A DNA stretch of 64,000 nt, taken from positions 2,976,001-3,040,000 of the forward strand of contig CAXXVE010000001.1 in NCBI GenBank assembly GCA_963676905.2. Direction: 5' to 3'. Under the pieces are notes generated by a model. It saw only the letters and a list, made by a program, of their open reading frames with translations. It was not told where the DNA came from and made no database searches. The position numbers were made by a program, and so were the translations under genes. Numbering within the stretch: position 1 is the first letter of the stretch; each line of letters begins with the position of its first letter. The DNA comes from Oceanispirochaeta sp963676905. GTDB lineage: Bacteria > Spirochaetota > Spirochaetia > DSM-2461. Shown piece by piece: positions 35,496 to 44,168 of this stretch.

Positions 35496-35924
35496 ATGGC
35501 TGATTACACTCCAACCATGAAGACAAACTTCAAGGTAGAAATTGACGGAATCGACTACGGAAACTTCAGTTCCGTATCCGGTTTAGGCGCTACAGCTGAA
35601 GTTACCGACGATATCGGCGGTGTTGACCGGAATGCCCGGAAAATCCCCGGTAAGGTAAAGTTCGAAGTAGTTACTCTTATGAGAAACTGCGACCCTAAAG
35701 ACACCATCCTCAGGGACTGGTGGCAGACTGTTGAAAGGGGTACACCCGAAAGAAAGGCCATCTCTGTTGTTCTTTTCGACCGTAATGGAGTTGATGAGAT
35801 CGCCAGACGCAACCTCTTTGAATGTGTTCCCTGCGGCTGGGATATGTCTGATCTCAACAGTGCCGAAACCGGATCCATTACCGAGAGTATCTCATTCGTC
35901 TATGAAGATGGAGCCTGGGCTTAA
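35496..35924 (+). CDS. Tail tube protein 1 (gp19/Hcp-like)
   Basis: 142 residues: MKTNFKVEIDGIDYGNFSSV, then GLGATAEVTDDIGGVDRNAR and the C-terminal FECVPCGWDMSDLNS block typical of contractile-system tube proteins. It stacks as hexamers inside the sheath. Separated from sheath 1 by 20 bases including a good SD, and followed at once by a hairpin terminator. Confidence 0.93.
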   Translation: MADYTPTMKTNFKVEIDGIDYGNFSSVSGLGATAEVTDDIGGVDRNARKIPGKVKFEVVTLMRNCDPKDTILRDWWQTVERGTPERKAISVVLFDRNGVDEIARRNLFECVPCGWDMSDLNSAETGSITESISFVYEDGAWA

Positions 35925-35939
35925 TCGGGAAATTGAAAT

Positions 35940-35970
35940 GGATCTTCCTGTTTCGGGGAAGATCCTTTTC
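35940..35970 (+). terminator. Partial terminator after sheath/tube pair 1
   Basis: GGATCTTCC (35940-35948) and GGAAGATCC (35957-35965), 8-base loop, then TTTTC. It lies 16 bases past the tube stop and 24 bases before the next start, so it can lower expression of the downstream genes relative to the abundant sheath and tube. Confidence 0.7.
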
Positions 35971-35988
35971 CTCCCCCCGGAAGGTAAT

Positions 35989-37332
35989 ATGAAAAAAACA
36001 ATTTTACTAAGCATGATATTGATGTTGGCAGTTTCTCCTCTTTTTTCACTAGGCCTCTTCGATAACGAGGAGCCTGTGGAAGAGGAGAAGGAAACACAGC
36101 CGACCATTCAGGATTTATACTCCCAGCTGGTACCGGAACTCCCGGTTATCGGTTTTATGGAACCCGAGGTGGAGTCCAATATCCCTGCAGAAGAGGGGAT
36201 AAAGGTCTGGGACTCATTTCTGGAGGATATTGTCAAAGAGGGAGTCTTCAAGCCCGCCGGATTCGGCGACTGGTTTGAACAAAAATACTCCCGGAACCTT
36301 CCCTATGACATACTCCATATTATCTACGATATCAAACGGGACAAGCTACCCCTTGACTATCTTGGCACTATGAAAATTACACGGTCCGAGGATCAGTTCC
36401 TTGTCAGGATAGGAATACACAGTCTGAAAACAAGTGAGGATGTAAGGTATATCTACAGAATCCTGGATGATCTTGATGAGTCCTGGAACTATATCCTCCC
36501 CGATATTATGAACGAGTTCAACTTCAGGAGCGCCGTGAGCAACTCTCCCGTCCTGGATAAACAGATATATATTGAACCTTTGAAGGTCAGGTACTACCAG
36601 TACTACGAAATTGGAACCGGAGAGTACGCCTTTACAGAGATTCCCTTTATGATCCTGGGGGCCACAGACTTCAGGGAGGACAATGACATCCTTCATGAAA
36701 TGCTTGGAATGAGGCTCCATCAGTCCGGTGTCTATCCCCTTCTTTTTGCCGATCTGAACAACCGCTGCAGGGAGACGGGCCGGCGGAGACCCGGGGCCAC
36801 CTGGGGAGTGCGCAGTGAACTCAGAATTTCCGACAGACTTTCCGTGTTCAGGCTTGAGATCTGGGATTACAAGAGACAGGTTCTTGTGAACCGCTACGAC
36901 TTTCCCTTTAACGGCTACTCCACCGAGGTGCTTTCCAAGCTGCTGGATATGGCAGTCCCCTATGTTCTTGAGGACACACTATCAGCTGCCGAGAAGCAGC
37001 GGGTCAGTATTGTTACACCCTCTTTGGAGGAGGATGCAGACAGGGTATACACAGACCATGGGTATATCGGTCCTGCATCCTTAACGGTGAGTTATATCAT
37101 GCAGACCGGTTTGAACAAGCTCCTTTTTATCAAAGATGCACGCATTCCTCTGACCAAAGATGAGGAGAAAGAGGCAAAACGGAATGACGAATCCCTCGAC
37201 CCGAGACAGGAGCTTGCCATTCCGGATCTTACATCTTTCAATGTTTCGGTGCTGGCGGATCCGTCGGGCAGTCATTACAGAATTTTCAAGGAAAGGGACA
37301 TCTTGTATGCAGAATCAATTTTTCAGGATTAG
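35989..37332 (+). CDS. Secreted hypothetical protein within the injection locus
   Basis: 447 residues beginning with a signal peptide (KKTILLSMILMLAVSPLFSL). The frame is open further upstream but the signal peptide and AAGG site place the start at 35989. The mature part is acidic at first (EEPVEEEKE), then mixed alpha/beta with many aromatic residues; family not recognised. An exported protein in the middle of a structural operon is unexpected for a freely released injection system. It overlaps the following lipoprotein gene by 26 bases, so the two are probably a functional pair. Confidence 0.75.
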   Translation: MKKTILLSMILMLAVSPLFSLGLFDNEEPVEEEKETQPTIQDLYSQLVPELPVIGFMEPEVESNIPAEEGIKVWDSFLEDIVKEGVFKPAGFGDWFEQKYSRNLPYDILHIIYDIKRDKLPLDYLGTMKITRSEDQFLVRIGIHSLKTSEDVRYIYRILDDLDESWNYILPDIMNEFNFRSAVSNSPVLDKQIYIEPLKVRYYQYYEIGTGEYAFTEIPFMILGATDFREDNDILHEMLGMRLHQSGVYPLLFADLNNRCRETGRRRPGATWGVRSELRISDRLSVFRLEIWDYKRQVLVNRYDFPFNGYSTEVLSKLLDMAVPYVLEDTLSAAEKQRVSIVTPSLEEDADRVYTDHGYIGPASLTVSYIMQTGLNKLLFIKDARIPLTKDEEKEAKRNDESLDPRQELAIPDLTSFNVSVLADPSGSHYRIFKERDILYAESIFQD

Positions 37333-37846
37333 AATCACGGGGCTCCTGCGGGGAGCGGCCCTGGTAGCCCTGTTTGTTTCATGCGCCTCGGCTCCCGAAC
37401 CGGTGCTGGAGCCGGAGCCTGTAGTACCTCTTGTGCTTGATCAGGTTGAAGCACCGCCAGCCGAGCCTGTCGTGGTTGTTGTTGAAGAGGTCGTCGAGGA
37501 GAAGCCTCTTCCTGTTGTGCCCCTCTATATGCAGGGACGGGTAATGGAAGTCGAAGTCCTTCAGGGAGTGCAGTCATTCCTCTACCTGAAGTTTAACGGA
37601 GATCTAGTTATCGGACCGGTACCCGAGGTTGACCAGGATGTTTCTGAAGAAGAGCTTCTGAATCTTCCTGAGATTTACGGACCAGAGGCCGGCATGACCG
37701 GAAATATCTACTCCGATACAAATTACACGGAAAAAGCGGGAGAGTTCCGGATACAGGAACAGTACGGGGATATCTACAAGGCTGAAATTACAACACTGAA
37801 CTACATCATAGACCGTTCTGCCCTGGTTCAGATTCAAATACGTTAA
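37307..37846 (+). CDS. Lipoprotein with Pro/Glu/Val-rich linker
   Basis: Start at ATG 37307: basic N-terminus, hydrophobic LLRGAALVALFVSC with a lipobox ending at Cys25, then a linker of about 50 residues rich in Pro, Glu and Val, and a small beta-rich domain of about 100 residues. The linker length would let the domain reach away from a membrane through the periplasm. The pairing with the preceding secreted protein suggests an envelope complex associated with the injection system; that role is inferred. Confidence 0.78.
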   Translation: MQNQFFRIRITGLLRGAALVALFVSCASAPEPVLEPEPVVPLVLDQVEAPPAEPVVVVVEEVVEEKPLPVVPLYMQGRVMEVEVLQGVQSFLYLKFNGDLVIGPVPEVDQDVSEEELLNLPEIYGPEAGMTGNIYSDTNYTEKAGEFRIQEQYGDIYKAEITTLNYIIDRSALVQIQIR

Positions 37847-37856
37847 GGAGAAAACT

Positions 37857-38258
37857 GTGTCCCATATTACAACGGTAGAGACAAAAATACAGGATATGAC
37901 CCTCCTCCAGAAAGCGCTGACGGCTCTGGGCTATGAGTTTCAAAGCGCTGAAGGCTCTCAGAAACTGCAGGTCAAGGCCTGGGACAAGAACATTATTGAG
38001 GCTGATATGGAGATCAAGCTTGAGGGCCCCTACGGCATCGCCGTGAACCAGACGGAGGAGGGGATAGAGCTCTCAGCTGACTGGTGGGCCGTTGAGACCT
38101 ACACCGAAAGGAAGCAGAAAGAAATTCTTGAAGAGATAAACAAACAGTATGCCTATGAGACTGTGATGGACAAGATCCACAGCGACGGCTACACCGTGGT
38201 TACAGAAGAACAGGACAGTAAGGAGAATCTGCACATTGTTGTCAGAAGATGGGTCTGA
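37857..38258 (+). CDS. DUF1257 / Ycf35-family protein
   Basis: 133 residues starting with GTG (AAGGAG 7 bases upstream). It fits the Ycf35 family end to end: MSHITTVETKIQDMTLLQKA, the ADMEIKLEGPYGIAV strand region, the KQYAYETVMDKIHSDGYTVV helix and the LHIVVRRWV C-terminus. Ycf35 occurs in cyanobacteria, plastids and scattered bacteria, usually near a Ycf46 AAA+ ATPase and DUF2997, and its function is poorly known. Both partners are present at 46407 and 47950. The next gene starts inside its 3' end. Confidence 0.82.
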   Translation: MSHITTVETKIQDMTLLQKALTALGYEFQSAEGSQKLQVKAWDKNIIEADMEIKLEGPYGIAVNQTEEGIELSADWWAVETYTERKQKEILEEINKQYAYETVMDKIHSDGYTVVTEEQDSKENLHIVVRRWV

Positions 38259-39033
38259 ATACAGATGGAACACCGATGACCTTGTAGGCCTCGATATTCA
38301 CCGGGCCGAGCGCTTTATTGCTGAGATGGGGGGCCGTGTTGCCTCGTATCACTACAAAAGTTCTGAAAAAAAGCGGTTTACGGTGTTGGAGGCCAAAGAG
38401 AAACAGAAGGAGTCGGGAGCCTTTGATCTGATCCTTGCAGGTAAAAATCCCATGGCTCATCTCCCCTCCATCTATCAGGAGAATGAATTTCTGGAGCAGT
38501 ATCTGTGGATCTGTCAGCACATGCAGTACGAACAGATCAAAATACTGGACCGTCTTCATGAGTATCACACGCCTCAACTGGCACCCAGGGAGTTTCTTCA
38601 CTGGATGGCCGGATGGTTCGGAATGAATACTCAGGGAACCCAGCTGGATGAAAAGACCATACGGGCTCTCCTGCAGAAGGGACTCTCACTGTTTAACTGG
38701 CGCGGTACAGTCAAAGGACTGCGGATGTACCTGACCATAACTATGGGGGTGGAACCCCGAATACATGAGAATGACTTTCCCAGGGATGATTTTGTCATTC
38801 TTGGTGAAAAGAGCGTCAATGAGGTGATCCGGAATCAGATGGCCGGAAACATACCCTTCTTTATTGTCTACTTCCCCGTGGAAATTGATTATTTCAACAG
38901 GGCAGAAAAGAGCCGGATCGCCTCGATTATTGATCAGGAGAAGCCGGCCCATGCCATGTTCTACATATCCTTTGAACAGCATGAGAAGAAAAAACAGAAG
39001 GGCATTCTGATAGCGGAGGATCAGCCGCTATAA
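38236..39033 (+). CDS. P2 gpI-like baseplate protein (Afp12 type)
   Basis: 265 residues. The block HLPSIYQENEFLEQYLWICQ with APREFLHWMAGWFGM and the KGLSLFNWRGTVKGLRMYL segment is the signature of P2-I-type tail proteins in contractile injection loci. It joins baseplate and fibre parts. The start is the TTG at 38236 inside the Ycf35-like gene, with AGGAG 10 bases upstream; residues 1-65 are an N-terminal addition of unclear role. Confidence 0.8.
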   Translation: MLSEDGSEYRWNTDDLVGLDIHRAERFIAEMGGRVASYHYKSSEKKRFTVLEAKEKQKESGAFDLILAGKNPMAHLPSIYQENEFLEQYLWICQHMQYEQIKILDRLHEYHTPQLAPREFLHWMAGWFGMNTQGTQLDEKTIRALLQKGLSLFNWRGTVKGLRMYLTITMGVEPRIHENDFPRDDFVILGEKSVNEVIRNQMAGNIPFFIVYFPVEIDYFNRAEKSRIASIIDQEKPAHAMFYISFEQHEKKKQKGILIAEDQPL

Positions 39034-39052
39034 GCGGATTTGGTAAAAAAGT

Positions 39053-40582
39053 ATGGAAGATAAAAAGATCATCAGAGAGATTGAACAGTTTAAACGGGCC
39101 AACTTCTTCAACGGGTTGATGGCATCTCCCCGTTTCTGGAACGGTATTCAGGATTACCATTATAACAAGGAATCTTTTTATAACGTGGTTTTCCACGGTT
39201 ACGGGGTTCTGCCGGGTGTGATGGATAACTTTGCCATTCAGCGGCTCAAAGGGACAGGAGGCGTGGCTGCCCTTATCGTCCATCCCGGAGCCGCCATCGA
39301 CAACCAGGGCCGGGCAATTTATCTGTATGAACCCCAGGCTTTGACACTGGATGTAAGAAAATACAAGCTTCCCGCCACAGTCTACATCACTGTCCGGTTC
39401 AATGAAGTAATGGAGGATTTCTTTCAGAATGATGAGAATCCCGATTACCAGGGCTATATGAGCAAGGTGGAGACAGCCAAAATTGAGGTTTCAAACACCC
39501 TTGATGCAAGCCGTCATGTTATTGAGCTTGGCCGTGTCTCTCTGGAAGAGGCCGAAGAGGGCGAAGAGGTCTCTGTGACCGATGCCGGAGACTTTGCCAA
39601 TCCCGGTCCCAATGCTCTGGACTTCCGCTTTGTTCCCTGGGTCAGAACTTTTAAGAGGGGACTCTCTCCCTACCTGAGCGAGTTTCTGATCACACTTCTC
39701 AACAAGAGCCGCAACATCGCCCAGGTGGCCTACGACATGCTCGAGCTGCCCGGATTCCGCGAGCTGCAGACTATCTCCCTTACTGCCCGGATGCTGCTGC
39801 AGTGCGGGGACGTCAGCTTCAATGACATCGTAAATATCATCTACCCCCTCTTTGATATCAATAATCAGATTGTTCAGGAGATTCTTGAGTATGAAAGGAA
39901 TAAGGGAAAGAGGAGCATTTCTACAACTGAGAACTTTGAGGTCGTCAAGCGGAACGTATTTGAGATGGGGGACAGAATCAAATCCTTCGATGACACTTAC
40001 GAGACCCTGGATGTGATACTCAAGTGTTTTGAAAAAGTTTCAGAGGGATATCAGAACCTCTTTATAACCAAAAAAATAACAAGTACCGACCTGTCTCTGA
40101 TGAGTGATGACCTCTCCCGCATCCTTCTTCTGGAAGACGAGAGATACACTCTGGTTGACTTTATTGATCTCAGAGACAAAGAGAGTACCGAAGCTCACAA
40201 ACTTGAGTTTATCGATACTACAGATGTTCAGACAACCAATATTGCCCTCACATACCCCGATGGAAAGATTGTCCGTGACACAGTAAAGCGTTATCTGGGA
40301 GGCTCTGTCAGGTTTAACGTGAAGAACATAATCAAGAAGCGGGATCTTCTTATTATCAGAAGAACTGATGTTATACACGGCAACTACAGAGTCAGTGTGG
40401 ATCTTGGAAATACCAAGAAAGTTCTCAAGGTGGATGTTCCGGACTCCCGTCACCGCTGGCGGAACCTGAGCGTCCAGTTCCATGAGGACTATATAGACAA
40501 GTACTCCCTGACAGTCAATATGACAATGGAAGATCAGGGACGGGACAACTTTGGAAGAATCTGGATCTATCAGAAAATATAA
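39053..40582 (+). CDS. Hypothetical baseplate/fibre-associated protein
   Basis: 509 residues. The N-terminus NFFNGLMASPRFWNGIQDYH, HGYGVLPGV and HPGAAIDNQGRAIYLY follows a pattern I know from proteins in contractile-system loci: a 'HGxGV...G' turn followed by 'PGxAIDxxGR'. The middle (about 210-370) is helical and the C-terminus beta-rich. A plug, fibre or TssK-like adaptor role is possible. No signal peptide. Family name not certain. Confidence 0.6.
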   Translation: MEDKKIIREIEQFKRANFFNGLMASPRFWNGIQDYHYNKESFYNVVFHGYGVLPGVMDNFAIQRLKGTGGVAALIVHPGAAIDNQGRAIYLYEPQALTLDVRKYKLPATVYITVRFNEVMEDFFQNDENPDYQGYMSKVETAKIEVSNTLDASRHVIELGRVSLEEAEEGEEVSVTDAGDFANPGPNALDFRFVPWVRTFKRGLSPYLSEFLITLLNKSRNIAQVAYDMLELPGFRELQTISLTARMLLQCGDVSFNDIVNIIYPLFDINNQIVQEILEYERNKGKRSISTTENFEVVKRNVFEMGDRIKSFDDTYETLDVILKCFEKVSEGYQNLFITKKITSTDLSLMSDDLSRILLLEDERYTLVDFIDLRDKESTEAHKLEFIDTTDVQTTNIALTYPDGKIVRDTVKRYLGGSVRFNVKNIIKKRDLLIIRRTDVIHGNYRVSVDLGNTKKVLKVDVPDSRHRWRNLSVQFHEDYIDKYSLTVNMTMEDQGRDNFGRIWIYQKI

Positions 40583-40602
40583 CCCCGGGAGAGGTAGAAA
40601 AT

Positions 40603-40974
40603 ATGCTTTTTAAACGAAAATTCTGCAGGGAAGGGCATCTAATGGACCCCTCCTGGCGTGTATGCCCTGTCTGTATCACCCCTGTTGTGGGGTGGCTGGT
40701 CTACTCCGAGAACAACAGAACCAAGAATGTTTATGCCGTCAGGGAAGGGAAGAACATGATCGGACGGGGAGTGGACTGTGATGTCCGTATCCTGCTGGAC
40801 TCGGTTAAGAGGCACCATGCCACTCTGACCGCCTCAGCCGACGGTATTCTTATCCATAACAGCGGCTCCGGCGGAAGAATCCTTGTGAACCGGAATGAGT
40901 TAGTACAGGACATAATTGACGGCGACCTGCTCACCCTCGGTGATCTGGAGTTTAAATTCAAATGTATCTATTAA
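40603..40974 (+). CDS. FHA-domain protein with N-terminal zinc ribbon
   Basis: 123 residues. Cys8, His12, Cys21 and Cys24 form a small zinc-ribbon-like motif; the FHA fold covers about 45-122 with MIGRGVDCDVRI, RHHATL and NSGSGGRILVN. FHA domains bind phosphothreonine, and in type VI systems such a protein triggers assembly. No Ser/Thr kinase gene lies in this window, so the phosphorylated partner is unknown. It starts 20 bases after the 509-aa gene and is 11 bases from the vWA gene. Confidence 0.85.
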   Translation: MLFKRKFCREGHLMDPSWRVCPVCITPVVGWLVYSENNRTKNVYAVREGKNMIGRGVDCDVRILLDSVKRHHATLTASADGILIHNSGSGGRILVNRNELVQDIIDGDLLTLGDLEFKFKCIY

Positions 40975-40985
40975 AAGGATTTTTT

Positions 40986-42161
40986 ATGGGACTGCGTAGA
41001 ATATATTTAGCTGCTTTACTGATGCTTGTTCCGGCATTGCTTATCCCCGCTCAGGATGCTGCTCCGGAGAGTGACCTTAATGTGAGAATCAGCCGTATCC
41101 AGTCAGAAGACTACCCGGGTCTGAAGGTCTATATCTCTGTTGAAAGCAAGGCAGGGGAACCGGATCTCAGCATGGTAAAAGGTAACTTTACAGTCAAGGT
41201 TGATACCGAGGATCCCATAGAGTCAATCAGAGTGGATCCTTTTAAATATCTTGAAGAGCCTGTGCACTATGTTTTTCTCCTGTCCGCTTCGGGTCTTATG
41301 GACGGGCCTCCCCTGGCTGCCCAGAAAGAGGGCGTTCTCGCCTTTGCCGAGCATATGCGGGAGGTGGACACTGTCTCAGCTTATCTTGCAGGAGACAAAC
41401 TCAACGAGCTCTTTTCCTATTCTTCCTCCATGGAGATCCCCGAAGATGTGGTACGTGGAATAGAGGTTAGTGAAAGTCCCGTCAAGATCTACGACACTTT
41501 GGTGAATGTGGCCCGTAAGATAGAAAAAGATAAAGAGCTGCTGACAATCCCGCCGGAAGACAGAGTTGTCTTTATTCTTATCTCTGACGGACGGGATCAG
41601 GAGAGCCGCTACTCCCTTGATCAGACACTGGATGTCCTTTCAAGGGACGGTATCCCTGTCTATTCAGTGGGACTGCGGACTCTGAGCAGCACCTCTTTGA
41701 CTCTGTTGAATGACCTTTCAAACCAGAGCGGCGGTTTCTACCGTTTTTCCTCCAGCCCTGCAGAGGTAGGCAGTAATCTTGACCTGTTAAGCGAACAGAT
41801 TCTGACAGCCTATGTCCTGCAGTTCAAGGTAAGGGGTGTTCCCGCTGACGATTCTTTCCATCAGCTGATGGTGCAGGTGGACAACAAAAATCTGAGTGCC
41901 CAGTCCTTCCGGAATTTTCTGGCCCATAAGACTCCTTTTCCTCTTTGGATGAAGATCGTCATCCTAATCGGGGCTGTGGTTCTTATCCTGGTCCTGATCC
42001 TTCTGATGATCCTGGGACGGATCAGACTGCGCAAAAGTCTGGGCATCACCAAACGCCGCTGTCCGGAGTGCAAACGGCGTATGAAGGATGACTGGGAGTT
42101 CTGTCCATTCTGCCGCTATCTACCCCCTAAAAAGAAGCGGAAAAAGAGTGAGGAGAATTAA
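40986..42161 (+). CDS. Exported vWA protein with TM anchor and zinc ribbon
   Basis: 391 residues from ATG 40986: signal peptide (LAALLMLVPALLIPAQ), a vWA-like domain at about 80-280 (HYVFLLSASG, VVFILISDGRDQESR), one membrane helix near 320-345 and a cytoplasmic tail with CPECKRRMKDDWEFCPFCRY, a four-cysteine zinc ribbon. The metal-binding DxSxS of vWA domains is LSASG here, so metal binding may be lost. The topology puts vWA outside the inner membrane and the ribbon inside. Next to the FHA gene it looks like a membrane receptor for assembly signals (inference). Confidence 0.8.
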   Translation: MGLRRIYLAALLMLVPALLIPAQDAAPESDLNVRISRIQSEDYPGLKVYISVESKAGEPDLSMVKGNFTVKVDTEDPIESIRVDPFKYLEEPVHYVFLLSASGLMDGPPLAAQKEGVLAFAEHMREVDTVSAYLAGDKLNELFSYSSSMEIPEDVVRGIEVSESPVKIYDTLVNVARKIEKDKELLTIPPEDRVVFILISDGRDQESRYSLDQTLDVLSRDGIPVYSVGLRTLSSTSLTLLNDLSNQSGGFYRFSSSPAEVGSNLDLLSEQILTAYVLQFKVRGVPADDSFHQLMVQVDNKNLSAQSFRNFLAHKTPFPLWMKIVILIGAVVLILVLILLMILGRIRLRKSLGITKRRCPECKRRMKDDWEFCPFCRYLPPKKKRKKSEEN

Positions 42162-42166
42162 TCAGA

Positions 42167-43723
42167 ATGTCAGCACTTCCGGGAATAGAGTTTAAACAGT
42201 CTCGTGCTCAGAGCAACAGAATCCACCTCAAAGAGAGGCCAGTGGGAGGCTTTGTGGGCATTACCCGGAAGGGCCCTATCAATGAGGCTGTCCATCTGAG
42301 AGACTTCAACCAGTTCCTCAGAGTCTTTGGAGGTTTCGATACCTCGGGCTATCTTCCATTCAGTGTCTACTCCTTCTTTCAGAACGGAGGAAAAGAGTGT
42401 TATGTGGTCCGTACGGCTCATACCCAGGGAAAGGGCGCCGCATCCGAGTCCTCTTTAGCCATTGCCGGAAAAGACGGAAACACTGCAGCTTTGTTAAGAT
42501 CCTTAAGTTCCGGGACATGGGGCAACCTGATCTGTGCCAACCTCTGGTTTACTCCAGCGGGCCCCTCTTCAAAAAAGATGCGGGCCAACCTCTCCGTTGG
42601 TATCCCGGGTTTACAGGAGGATTTTCTTGATCTGTCTCTCAATAGAGAGGATGAAGATTTTATAGTCAGGAAGGTTAACAGCAGGTCAGCGCTTGTAAAG
42701 CTTGAGTCATACGGCATTGAGGAAGGGGTACTTCCGGCCGAGCTTAACAATGTCTATTTTTCAGGAGGACGCGACGGTCTGTCCGCTCTTACACCCGGAG
42801 ACATTATCGGTACAGACAAGGGCCCTTCCCGTAAAACGGGACTTGCAATTCTGGAAGCCATACCTGAAGTAAACCTTCTGGCAGTACCTGATACCGCTGT
42901 ATTTATGGACAGCTGCGGTAATGATACAGACAGGGCGCTAAATAAAATCAGGCCGGTTCATGAGGCATTGATCTCGCAGGCTGAACGACTTGAAGGACGC
43001 TTTGCCCTTCTGGATATGACGGGAGCACTGAACACTGAAGAGGTCATCTCTTACAGAAACTCTCTGGACTCATCCAGAGCCGCCCTCTACTATCCCTCCC
43101 TGAAAATCCTTGACCCTGTGGATAACGGCATCTTTTCACTGCCCCCGTCATGTGCCATGGCGGGAATTATTTCAAAGATGGATCTGGACTCCGGTTGCTT
43201 TCATCCCCCTGGCAACAGTTTCATCCACGGGGCCGTGGGGCTGTCGAGAAGCCTCAGCTCTGCTGATATGGAAGAGCTCTATGAGAGGGGCATAAATCCA
43301 TTTAAAAAGATTCCAGGACGGGGAGTGAAAATATGGGGTGTCAGGACTATTAGTTCGGATCCGGAGTGGCGGTTTATCAATGTACGGCGTACTGTCTCCT
43401 TCCTTTCGGCGGCAGTCAGGCGGGGAACCGCCTGGGCTGTTTTTGAGCCCAATGACAAAAACCTGCAGAAGAAGCTGGTCCGCCATGTCACTTCCTACCT
43501 GATAGATGTGTGGCGCAAGGGATATCTGGCAGGAAAGACGGCAAACGAAGCCTTCTATGTCCGCTGTGATGAAGAGCTGAACCCCCCTGAAAATGTTGAT
43601 GCGGGAATCCTGACCCTTCAAATCGGACTCTGTGTGGTAAAACCCGCTGAATATATTGTAGTGACCATGAACGCGGAACAGGAACATACCAATGTGATTA
43701 TTGACGAGGAGGGAATCTCATGA
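42167..43723 (+). CDS. Contractile tail sheath protein 2
   Basis: 518 residues, larger than sheath 1. Sheath marks: RPVGGFVGITRKGPINEAVH, the C-terminal RTISSDPEWRFINVRRTVSF and WAVFEPNDKNLQKKLVRHV, and YVRCDEELNPPENVDAG. About 110 extra residues sit in the middle between the conserved ends. A minor, baseplate-proximal or cap sheath is likely, as in Afp-type systems with several sheaths. It overlaps tube gene 2 by 4 bases (ATGA). Confidence 0.94.
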   Translation: MSALPGIEFKQSRAQSNRIHLKERPVGGFVGITRKGPINEAVHLRDFNQFLRVFGGFDTSGYLPFSVYSFFQNGGKECYVVRTAHTQGKGAASESSLAIAGKDGNTAALLRSLSSGTWGNLICANLWFTPAGPSSKKMRANLSVGIPGLQEDFLDLSLNREDEDFIVRKVNSRSALVKLESYGIEEGVLPAELNNVYFSGGRDGLSALTPGDIIGTDKGPSRKTGLAILEAIPEVNLLAVPDTAVFMDSCGNDTDRALNKIRPVHEALISQAERLEGRFALLDMTGALNTEEVISYRNSLDSSRAALYYPSLKILDPVDNGIFSLPPSCAMAGIISKMDLDSGCFHPPGNSFIHGAVGLSRSLSSADMEELYERGINPFKKIPGRGVKIWGVRTISSDPEWRFINVRRTVSFLSAAVRRGTAWAVFEPNDKNLQKKLVRHVTSYLIDVWRKGYLAGKTANEAFYVRCDEELNPPENVDAGILTLQIGLCVVKPAEYIVVTMNAEQEHTNVIIDEEGIS

Positions 43724-44160
43724 GTGAAAACAGTACCGAGTCGTATCTGCCTACTTATTTCGGAGTGGAGATCGATGGAATCAACTGCGGGAAATTTTTC
43801 CGCTGCGAGGGGCTGGAGAGTGAAAACTATGTGTACGAGGTGGAAGAGGGTGGACTGAACACCACAACCCACAAGTTCATCGGACGCACAAGGTTTCCCA
43901 ATCTGGTTCTGGAGAAGGGCATCACCGATAACAGTGAGATCTACGACTGGTACCAGGAAACTGTGGCCACCGAAGATCCCGTTACCCGTAAAGACGGTTC
44001 AGTAATTCTCTTCAACGCCGCAGGGGAAGAAGTTATGCGCTGGAACTTCTACAGAGCGCTGCCCTGCCGCTGGGTAGGACCACAGCTGGGGCATCAGGTA
44101 CACGGCTGTGCCGTTGAACGGATAGAGATCATGCACGAGGGCCTTGAGGCCGCAGTATAG
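43720..44160 (+). CDS. Tail tube protein 2 (gp19-like)
   Basis: 146 residues: PTYFGVEIDGINCGKFFRCE, then RTRFPNLVLEKGITD and the C-terminal FYRALPCRWVGPQLG, typical of the second tube protein in Afp/PVC loci that connects the main tube to the hub. It lies between sheath 2 and the LysM protein, matching Afp5-like position. Confidence 0.92.
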   Translation: MSENSTESYLPTYFGVEIDGINCGKFFRCEGLESENYVYEVEEGGLNTTTHKFIGRTRFPNLVLEKGITDNSEIYDWYQETVATEDPVTRKDGSVILFNAAGEEVMRWNFYRALPCRWVGPQLGHQVHGCAVERIEIMHEGLEAAV

Positions 44161-44168
44161 GAGGGACT

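Noticed and set aside
35731..35988. N-terminal extension of the secreted protein at 35989
   Set aside because: The extra 86 codons overlap the tube gene and the terminator, have no family features, and would bury the signal peptide.
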